Assembly: GCA_916610825.1 (NCBI GenBank)
Contig: OU744449.1
Location: forward strand, 19,747,344 to 19,811,343
Direction of reading: 5' to 3'
DNA: 64,000 nucleotides
Origin: Haliclystus octoradiatus
Taxonomy: Eukaryota > Cnidaria > Staurozoa > Stauromedusae > Haliclystidae
Both the position numbers and the translations under genes were made by a program. The stretch's first letter is position 1, and each line of letters begins with the position of its first letter. The notes beneath the pieces were generated by a model that was given only the letters and a program-made list of their open reading frames with translations, was not told the origin of the DNA and ran no database searches. This document shows positions 14,301 to 26,300 of the stretch, piece after piece.

Positions 14301-17300
14301 ACGGATGCAACCGTACAATTGTTAAACGATGGTTGAGCTGGATATTTTGAATGCATGAGCCGTTTTGTATACTTTGTGGCCTTTGAATTTTCATTTACAT
14401 TCAAGTTTTTCAACGAGCCTGCTGCTTCCATTGTTACCATTATCATTTTTAATAATCTATTTTTATTTAAATCATGTCCAAGACTGAAATCTGGCTGTTC
14501 TCCAATTTCAATTATATATTTTGCTTTGTTTTGGGATCCCAGAAAATATGTTTCAACCTTGGTGCTCTTTACGGAGTTTTCCTGCACGCTCAATCGACCA
14601 ATAGAATTGCTAGGAATCATTCGATTGTTCTAGAAACATTATTCTACAGAAGATAATCAATTTCATTCACATAATGAATAATGAATAACATTGGTATATC
14701 CTCGGATAACCTGAAATCTAAACTCAAGCATTTATTATTATTATTTTGATTTATTCTTTGCAGGTGATCCAAATGCAGATTGCTTGAATCCTATGAGAGA
14801 AGGAATAAACATTTCATCGATTACCGATTGTCAGGAATATTACACATGTGAATCTCAGCTTGCCATGAGAAAAAGGTGTGATGACAGATTGCACTTTGAT
14901 GGTAGAACAAGACAATGTCTGGATAAACATTGTACTTTTATACCAACAGGTAATTGAAATTTATTTTTTAAATTTAAATTTGAATTTCATTCATTGGTAG
15001 AAAGAGTTGATCTTTTGTGCTACTGTATATCAACAGTGCAATAACTTTTTTATATTTTAGGATGGAAACTTAATTTCTTGTTTCCTTTCAAGTTTCACAA
15101 AATCCGAGTATTTCTAAGTTCAAGTATTGGTTATGTTTCATATTATCGTTGTAAAATTATCCAAAAAGTGTTCATAGTGCACGGATTTCAATTGATATAT
15201 AAAAGCAATGCAATAAAGATGTTTCACGGGTTCCCGATGAGTCCCCCGAGGATTATTTAAAGAAAAGATTGATAACCCTACTGGTATATTTTGAGAAGAC
15301 CATGACTCCGGAATGTATTGTTATACCACACCAACATGGCCGATGTGAAAAATCTCCACCATGACGGCTATACTGTGACGTGACACTTTTTTGGCCCATA
15401 TACTAGCTGAGGACAATACTTTTTAAGTAAAAGATATCAGATTCTGAAACTTTTAGGTCTTCTTTTTGATTTTCTAGAGAACTTAAAGTTTGAAGGAGTT
15501 TGAAGAAGTTTGATTAAAATTAAAAATTTGAAGAGTACTACGATTTTTGCGCCTCCCTCCATTCCTCCATCCCAGAGATTACAGTCTGCATTGATCCCAA
15601 ATGTAACTAATCTACATTATTAGCAGCATGCCTACAATATTGGGCTATTCGGCTTAGTATGTTTAATTTCAAGTTTCAATTTTTTCCTAGTGAAACTAGG
15701 AAATGCTGAAACTGAGACAATTTTCATATAATTGTAATTTAATTTTTACTACTGCGTCGTATTATTTACAATAATATTGGTCATCTTGCCTTGATGACGT
15801 AGCTAGATATAGTTACGTTCAAGGTTGTGATAAATGCCACGGTTTGCATAATGTACAAACAAAATATTGAGTAACTATTTGGTCTTGGTCGCACTTCCAC
15901 TTAACAGGGTCCATGTGGAGATTTTTCTCTAGAGCTCAATAATTCTTGAGTCCAACTGAAAATGGCCTGAATTATATGTAGCTGGAATCAATGACATTTA
16001 TACTTGTATTAATGTACCATAACATATGGTTTTGAAGATATGGTTAAAATGAAGATAAGCATTGGAACGATGTTTTCCAAGCTGTATAAATTTTTTGTTA
16101 TATGTAACTGTACTGAGTATTAAGAAATATATCTAAATAAACTTAAGATAATTAATTTGAAAAGACTTTTACAATCTTCTCTGGCGATACAACAAATGTA
16201 AATTATTACCAACAGCATTTTCATTTATTATTGCACCATTAGATTTGAATGGCAAATATATAAATTGGCGGACTTTATGTGCACGAGTACAATGGGAAGA
16301 ATCAACAATCACAAATGAAGTGACAAATTGGGGGTACTCCTCTGTGCAATGTAACATTTTCCTTCAATGCCGAAGTGGCTCAATAATATGGAATCATTGT
16401 GCTACCAAACACTTTAATATACTTACTTTGGAATGTGACCTGGATACCTGTGTTGCGTCAGACTATCAATATAGTAAGTAAATGCGTAGTGGAGGCTTCC
16501 TTTTTAAAACAGTATAAATGTAATAAATAGTTTCGTTTTATATTGGAAGCTTAGTTTGTTCAATCATTAGTGCTAGAAACTTTATGTTTCATTCTCTGTT
16601 AATGTCATCTGAATCATTTTCACCATCATCAGCTTCGAAAATAAATTGAATAATTACTTTTATCATTGTCTGGGTATTCTATTATGAGCAGACTGGAATG
16701 GCAGATATTTCAAAGATGTTAAGAATTGTGTGAGGATCTCGTTAGGAGGCAGACTCAATTTTAGATAGTATCACAACCATTTTGATTTGATTTGATGAAT
16801 TTTGTCAAAATAAAAATGAACATTTTGACAAGCAAATAAAGGGAGTCTGAATCAATTTCATTCTCAACTTACACACAGCCTTGAAAAAACATCAAAGTTA
16901 TACAAATTTTAATTAGCTGTTACATGATTAATGATTATACTATACTATATATAGTTTGCAAAAACGTGATAAATCAATATTATCTATATTGTTTTTGAAA
17001 ATTGCTTTAGAGATAACAATATCTTTTGACAAGGCATTCCACCACGGTATTACACTGTGACAGAACAGACGCTTGGTAGTATCAAGGCGTGGTACTTTTA
17101 GTGCTTTCAATTTAAGATGATGTCCACGTAGTGTGTAGTGGTTTAGGTCACATTTAGTTGACAATGTATCCATATTTAGATCTACTAAGTTATGGGTGAT
17201 TTTGAATAACATCACTAAATCAGCTTTTACTCATCTCAATTCCAATGATTCTAGCTGAAGAATCTGTAAGCGATGAGCGTAACTTTCATAGTATCCATCC

Positions 17301-20300
17301 TGTATCATTTCAATAAACTGCACTCTGATTAAAGCATCTCCGATGGCCATTTTATCTCATTGCCGTATAGAACGTCTCTGATTTATACAAAAATGATGTC
17401 AATCAATAGTTAGAACATGTAACATAAGCAAATATCTTTGAAATTGGATGTCTGTGAAGTTAGATTCATATTCGTCTGGACGGATATTCAAATAGACCTA
17501 TATTGGAGCGCGTTAAATAACGCCTTGCACAAATGCTGTGAGCATAACAGACATACTAATGGAAGATTTAAGAAGTTAAGAAACCATATAAACTACAAAA
17601 AATATATAATAAAGTCGATAAAAGCAATATGAATTATTGTAAAGAAAATAAATTATCAAAACATATAAAATCGCACCAAAAATTTGAATTATTCATTTGA
17701 CCGCAAATAAACGCATGACTGATCAAATTAATCACGGGTGTTTAGACAAAGACATGGATTAACAGTGTTTCGTATTGGAATTCAAACAGACGCATATTCA
17801 AATTATCACGGGTTTCATCTAAAACTTTGGACGACTATTCAATTAACAGTGTTTCGTATGGAATATAAAAACAGACGCATATTCAAATTATCACGGGTTT
17901 GATCTAAACTTTGGACGAATATTCAAATTAATGGGGTTTCGTATGGAATAAAAACTATCAGGGAGTGAATGACTATTATGATTAATAGATTTCGAATTGC
18001 ATTCAAATGCATGCTTACATTGAGTTGTGAATCATCTGTCTTAAAGTTCACTTGCTCAAAATAAATGCGTGAAGAAATCTAAGTAGAAAAGCCGATCGAA
18101 GCAGCAATTTAATTGAGAACGTATTCTATTCCATTTTTGCTGTTGATTGAAACTGTAAGTTGTGAAGTGAAAAGTGGAACGCAAATGATTTTATGTACAA
18201 AAGTTGATACTATTTTGTTTATCCCAAAGCACGTTGAAGTAGTAGCCATACCCCCAAAAAAATTGGAAGTTGGTATTGCAATTGTTTCTGTATCTTATTT
18301 CTTTTCATTGAAGTATAATTACTGGCTGTAATTAAGACGAAAGATTTATATCATTGTAATTTAATGTCCATAACGACGATACACAAAATATCTTTCAAGT
18401 CACAAAACAAAGGATCGTACTGTGTGCGAGACAACAGAAATTTATTCAAATGTGAAACTGTTCAATTAGCGCTTCAGTCTGAGGCAGGATTGCTGTTGAA
18501 AAAGGAATAAAGGGTTACCACATACTTGCCATGTTTGTATTCATATTTACTAAACGAGAAAATGTTGGGAGACACGAGTGAAGAGCTAAAAAATCACGAG
18601 CTCCGAGTGAGTGATTTTTAGCTTCCCGAGTGTGGTAAACCTTTTCTAAAATAAAACAAATGTCAGAATCTCATTCGACGGCGAATTTTCAATGCATGAA
18701 TTCACAATTTAAAATTCAATTTCAATTCATAAACCAAGCAAAGAGAATCCCACAATAAGATGAAGATATATATTGTCGAATAAAGAAAGACATATACAAG
18801 AACGTCTGTAATATAAGTGGTACAATAGTTCTTTAGCAAATTGATGCAGTTATTGTTAATTAAATTTTAGGTTTAGCTTGAAACAGCGACGTAGCCTATA
18901 ATTGTCTTTCATTCTGTGTTATTAGTTTGCATGTTACACGACCAATAACTCATTCACCACGCTTTTCAATAAATATAAACATCTTGAGCTAAATGTCGTT
19001 TTGTAAATCGTAGCCATTATTGAGATATTTAATGGATTGTTATCAAAAAGTTATAAATTCTGTATTTTATCACAGATCAAGCTTTTTGAAGCTTGCGGTT
19101 TCTCCCGGTTTTCAGAGCCATGTTTTACCCTAGGATTTCATGCACGCTCCTTCGACCAATCAGATCGCAGAAAACCTTCGTGATATTTTAGAAACAGTTT
19201 TCATTGGCTCTTCTTAACTTAGATGTAATTATTTAAAAATTTAAGCTGACCATGTACCCCTCTGGTTAATGACGAATCTATTGATATGAGTTTCAAGTAT
19301 ATTGCATCCAAAACGGCATCGTGAATCCCTCTCACATACTACACACATACAAATGGAAATAGCGTAAATTTAAAACATGTTTAAAAGTAGATCTAGATAA
19401 CATTGGTTGGAGAGCCTTTATGACAAGGCAAACCTTACATGTTGATTGTCTATAGCTAAGAGTTATAACTTTGAACAATATAGGAGGTTTACAGAAGGTT
19501 TATGGAATTATATAGGATTACATTTACACCCGCATTTACAATAGATCATGACGTACGATGCAAAGTAAATCTTGTAGGGATGTATACTATTCAATGAAGT
19601 TTTATGTGACTATATATGGATCCATTTTAACTTTTCAGGTAATTTATGTTTCATGAGTCCGATATACAAAAAGTTCAAGCATCCAATCTACTGCCATTCT
19701 TACTTTGAATGTATTGGCAGCAGCGAGACCATCATCAAACACTGTGAAGAAGGAATGAAATATGATTCCCATAATGAGATGTGTATCGAGGACACAGATA
19801 ACATATGCACAGCCATAAGTAAGTAATTTCAAAATGTATTACAATTACATTGAATAGTATCCAATATAGAGCATATTCATATAAATGTGTTGTGGCATCT
19901 TATTTTACCCCCGGGGGTGTAGTTCCATATAGGCACTATACGAGGATGTGCCATCTTTTGGGGTACCATTTTGGCACTATGAAATTTCCAGTTTCAAGCT
20001 GTGAAACCATACATTTTCCCGCTGTGAGGTAGCTTGACCCCTGCTGTGAGGCACAAAAATCAGGAAATTATACATTTTTGCAAATTTTGGGGCAGGTTTC
20101 CAGCAAAATCTGCAATTTTGAGGTGCAAGCGGGATTTTTCGAAATGGTACACCGTACAAAAGGTATCAAAGAACCCCTCCCCCTATCCGCACGGGTTTTA
20201 CTCTCGATAAAGTATATATACTTGTATATCTTCATCAACTTTCCTCCGTTTTATTTCCTCTACAGTGAATGTCCATCATATGTGTGAAAGTGCCTATTAT

Positions 20301-23300
20301 CATGGTAAAATCATTTCTCATCCTTTAAACTGTAGTATGTATTTCCGCTGTCAACAAGGGCGAGCAATATTAATCGATTGTGGACAACAAGAATTTTCTG
20401 AGGAGATTGAAGGTTGTAGACCAGACCATGATGGATCTTGCCATCCAATAGGTAAGGTTTAATGTAGAAGATTAACGTGCCTATGCAATGGAAATTGGAT
20501 GTTTTTTATGTGTATACATCACCTTTTGGGACACAACGGATTAGGATAGAAATTTTTTTCTACTCGAACATGTCATTGTTGCGTTTTTGCATAGCGCCAC
20601 TCTTTCCCTGTCAAAATTATCCACTTTTGAAACCAAAAAAGGAACGAAATTATTTGCGACAGGACAGTTTGACCTTGATTTTCGGCCAACATTCTACGTT
20701 TTAATCGCTACAAGCAAAACGAAAGGCGGAATCGTTTTACTTGCTTTCATGAAATTATATAACTGTTCATACTGATCCTGCATACGTAATCCTGCAGTTT
20801 GATTGGTTGGTGCATGTAATTCGAGCGTAAAATGTTTTTTTAAGTCACCGTCAAAATTTGTCGATAAAATATTGTCAGATGCTCAAAGTTGGAGAAGAAT
20901 AGGAAAATGCAATGTAATACTAAAGAAATAATATCAAAAAATCTGTATCTATTTAAGAAAGACTAATGTTTCGAAGTTTTAATGTGATTCAAGGAACATT
21001 TAGCAAGTAAAAAGATTGAATTTAAATTGAATTTTAAATCATTAATTCAAGATTTGAAAGACCTTCTGCAACATACACAAACATGATTCTGATAACTGTT
21101 TTATTCTAGGGAAGGGTTACCACACACTTTTGCCGTGTTTGTCTTCATATTTACTATTCTCGAAAACTAAAACTATGTAGTATTATTATCATTAGCATAA
21201 ATTATCACTTATTCATCAAGAACAATGGTGCACATACAAACATTGAACGGATTACATTTCAGGAGATGCTCATACCGATTGTGATGCTGGATACTATGAT
21301 CGTGCCTTCACTCATCCTTCTACTTGCGGAATGTATCTATTGTGTTTGAAAACTCCACGTCGTGGCAACATAAGGGAGTATACATGTGATAACACAACCA
21401 ATGGCTTCATTCAAAATTTCACTTCATGTCACGAACTTTGTTTGGAAGGAGGTGAATGTTTGCTTGTAATTTGAGGCAGTTATAGTTAGAAGCTTTGGAT
21501 CTACAGAAATAATCCCAAAATACAACACTTTACTGTCTTATTTCATCATCACTATGTAAACATTCAACATCCCTGAAGAATAGACAAAATGTATCGTTGT
21601 AATGTATATAGCCCAATCACTAAATAATTAGGATCAAAGCATGCATAGTTTCATCTTAACTCTTACATAGTCTTAAACTATCAAAAACCAGTGCCGGGTA
21701 AAAGCTTTGTCTCGTTCAACATATGGGAATTTCATTCCCCCTACGTTTTAGCCAGTTTCACAGACACAATTCTTTCGCGATAGACTATAGAATCTGTCTA
21801 ATACACACTTTGCCTGGACGGTAATCATCTCACTACTTACATATATTACTTTCTCACCTTCCGTTTGAATTGAGAGGGATGTGTGAGTAAAATCTTTAAA
21901 CACCGTACCAGCAGATAACCATTGCAACACAAAATAACAAAGGCTCAAGGGCAACTTCCATTGCGTTTCGACGGGGTCGTTCAAATGGAACTTTGGAAGA
22001 ATGGCCATAAAAAATTTTCACATGATGAAAAAGGTACCCCAAATATATTTTATGAACGGCAGATTCAACCAAAAAAGATTAAAGAAAAAAATTTTATATG
22101 CAAAGTTTCTTTTGCAGCATGAAAATCTTGCAAAGGCGTCAAAAATATGCCTCAAAACAAATTATGACTAAGCATACCCCAAAAAATTTGTTATGGATTT
22201 TGAGAAAGGTACCTTTAATATTTGAACATCCCCGTATACCCAAAGTATGGAAGTTATCCCCCCCCCTCCGGAACAAAAGTAGAGATCTCTGGATAGAAAA
22301 TCATATGTTGTGAAAGAAAAATAACATATATTGCATAAATCCTAGTCTAACGTAAATTTAATTGGGTATGTGACGTAAGCTATATGAATACAATAAACTA
22401 AACTTGAAACTCATTACTTCAACTGTATAACTTGAAAGTGGCGTGAAAGATTCCATCACAAGACAAGATGATTTCACGTTCATATTATAATTCTTACTTA
22501 AATTTTGTTGATGAATCTGTTTTGCTTATAATGCAAACTATATGCCATTTATATCATAAATTACATTTCTGTGTTATATTTAGTTTATCATTGAAGAATC
22601 AATGTGTACATAAAATAAATTCTGATGGGATAAAATCCTTCACTTTGATCAGTGGTACACGGCAAACAAAATACCCCGTATAAAGGTTTGAACAAGAAAT
22701 ATGGAGATATTTTCCATAAGAAGATTTTATATAAGCTAGATCTCCTGATCACGCAAATCAATCCAGAGGCCAGTTATCAAGATAAAATAATGTTATCTTT
22801 GTCTTAAAAGTTCTTGAATTTGCCGTTATTAGTCCATGTGAAGTATAGCTTATACTTTTATGATGGTGAAGCTTCTACCGAATTCTGTGATATCAAATTT
22901 AAATTAACAAGAACAATTGCAGCTTTTTATTCCAAAGGGTAGTGCTATTACTATAATAACCCTATAGATCAAGATGGATACATATCTATGAGCTTTGATT
23001 ATGTATCCTATGTCCTTGAGGATAAATCAGCATTTAATCATAGCATAGTAGAATATCCAACTAGATCATTGCTCAACGCTTATTACCATTACGGAGCAAA
23101 TTAAGGCTTGTTGATCTATATGAATGGTTGTGTACTATTTTACATGTATTATTGTGTATCATTTCAAGATAATAACACCGTCTACATTGGGCCACCTTTT
23201 TCAAATCTTTCAAATGAAACAGGTACACTCAGTAAGATTAACAATTTAGTAAATTTAGCGATGGTTTTTAACCTCTCATATTGTAGATGTTGCTATCTCA

Positions 23301-26300
23301 GTATTACGATGAAAACATCCTTGTTTTTAGTAGTAGCCTGCATTTAAGCAGACTATCTCTGTAACATCTGTCTGGGGAATAGATAGGAAAATCTCCTTCT
23401 AATTTGTCTTCACACTTCAGTTTACATTAGCATTTTGCGGTTGACTGTCTGACAGGCGTAGAAAATGTTTTCGGCTCGCAGGCTAACGAGCATATCTTTA
23501 ATATCTAGACCATTTAGAACAGCATTAAGAATTTATCATATCAGAAATATTTTGTTTAGATTTCCTGAGCCATATATTGCTGCTTCAAGTGTGGTTTGTC
23601 AAATAAGAAATTGGTGAAACTATAAAGAAAGATTTAGAATCACCTTCTTAGCAAAACATTATACCTATCTTATAAAGACATATTTATTTGTAATTAATGT
23701 GAAAATTCTATGAAATCTTCCTGCGGCAGCTTCACCTTCAACATAATTTGCTTTTGATATAAATGATGATAATGACAGTGATTGCTGCTTTTGTAGTTGT
23801 TATTTGGGCAGAATGGAGTGCTTGCATGGGAGAATGTGGAATTGGGATGTCTCGAAGGAAAGCTTTGTGCAATGGATTCGATTGCCCATTTGATGAAGCA
23901 TTTGATACAAGACAGTGCACACTTCAATATTCATGTCTTCGTAAGATATATTTTATTGAAATATAACCATTGTATCACATTGCTATCCATGTTTTGTATT
24001 ATGGAGTTATTATTTATATGTGTTAACCTTTTTACATTAGCATCGCTTTCATTTAGCATATATAGGCAAGTGATCTTTTTATAAATATAAGATTTCATCA
24101 ATCCTCGCGTTCTAATTGTTTATCGTACATTCATCATATTTTCATTTTATCTTCTTGAACTATATTTGTATCATTAATACGAAGTATCATATAGACTTTG
24201 ATTCTTTAAAAAAGAAATTGATTTCATTAGACTAGAACAGTTTCTTCGTAATGTAGTATAGTTTGATACCAACCATAAGATTGACAATATTTAGTTTTGC
24301 CCTATTAGCGTACGAGCCAGATTGGTTTGAATGGGGTCCGTGGAGTGGATGTAGTGGAACATGTTACAATGGTACCAGCATAGAGAAAACAAGAACAAGA
24401 GTATGTGATAACATGTTGTCTGGTAATCTTTGCCTTGGTCCAAGTTATCAAGCTCAAAGATGTGAAAATGTTGAAAGGTGCCAAGGTAAGTCAAATCTAT
24501 AATACATACTTACATTGTAGCATATGTTGGATGAACAAGCAAAAATAATTTAGGTTAGTAAAGTTTGAGAATAAAATTAACCTTGTAAAATTAAGTTGAT
24601 AGCAGAAGACATTTGAAGCTAGTACTTCATTCTGCTCACTTGTATCTGTAATGATGCAATCGCTTGTCAAAATATTCCTTACATAATCATCAAAAAATAC
24701 ATCGTGGCTCCCCTAAAAACTGTAATTAATGTATTTGAAATATTATTAATGTATTCAAATTTTAATGAAAAACGCATATTTTAAATGCATTGTTAGTTGA
24801 TGGAGGATGGAGTGACTGGATATATGACAGTGACTGTCCTTCAGTTTGTGGAAACACAACAAGGAGAAAGCGAAGACTATGCAACAACCCTTTGAGAACT
24901 TCTCGTGGGCTCCGATGTATTGGAGAAGAGTCAAAGATGGATATATGCATTAATCAACCATGCAGTGGTATGTTTTAGCATGATCTATATTTTATGCCCA
25001 GCGATGTTTCACCATTGTTTACTTACCATCATGTTTTCCCTTTGCTTTTTATCTTAGCCATTCAGTTTTTTTTGTTTATATTAATTAACAACGACATGAA
25101 AATATGGGCGAACAACTGGAGGAAAGGCTACCTTAATTTTGCAAATTATTTTGTTTTGTCATGTAATGATTAATATATAAGTAATGTAATAGTAATGTAT
25201 CATCTCCAGCTATTGATTGACGTTGTCCTGTCTGGTGTACGATGCTATAATGGCATTGCTATTTCTAAATTCGTGGATTCTACCAGACAGTTAATACAAC
25301 TTTTCCCAATATTTATATCTTAAATTGGTTGGGAATATTATTGTATTAATACCTTGTTATTTCAGCTATACAATTCACAATGAAAATAGAATTCGTTGAA
25401 GAAACAGGTAGTGGACCAGATGGAACACTGACACTAGCTGAAACTGCTGCTTTGAAATTTAAGGTTGAAAGAAATGTGAGTTGCAATATAATTAAATATA
25501 TATATATAACTATAATTATTGTTATCCATGGTATCATACATACAGTCTAGTCTACGTTAAAAGCGATATCATACGCAATTAAGGATGCAATAATATAATA
25601 TGGAAATCAAGAAGCGGTGTAAAAAGATTTACGATGACAACTTTATAGAATAAAACAGAACTAGATTTAGATACAGTAGAACAACACGATAGGTATCTAT
25701 AGAATGCTAGAATGAGAGTCAAAAGGGAAACATGCTAGAATTACACTACTTCAGTTTCACGCTATAAGATGATCATCAGGTGATCCATCCGTATTTCCCA
25801 TATAAGCTACTATGCTTTTACGGTTGATTAGCTATTGATTATGCTATTTGCTTATTTAGTTGTGCCTTTTTTATTGTCTATTTATCCGGCATTGATTGTT
25901 ATGATTTATTCGGGTTAGTGAGATAAAACTTTTTCAGTAAGTTGTGATGTGGTACTCAGTCTGTTTAGTTACGCATGGTTTAATTTATTGAGGCTTTCTT
26001 GTAGGCTTCAGTAATTGATAGTATTGAGCAGTTGATGTTGGATGGTATATTATTTCCTTTAGATTCCATAAAGGTTTCGAATTTTCACTGCTATGTTTGT
26101 ATTTCTTGTGTTTTAATTGAATTTGTGTTCTGTGTATCTTTCTTTGCATATTCGTTCAATAAATTCGATGTGTTGTTCCTACAGCTGCACATTTTGTCGG
26201 TTTGAGTGTTTTTCTTTTCGTTTTGTACTTTTCTGTTGTGTTTCTTTATTATGATAGAAACGTTTTCCATGCAACTATAATTAGACTTGACATTATTTGT

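Noticed and set aside
14279-14633. Overlapping open frames of 92 to 113 codons on both strands
   Set aside because: No family resemblance and no splice context. The right part matches a repeat also seen near 19138-19208, so this is intronic repeat DNA.
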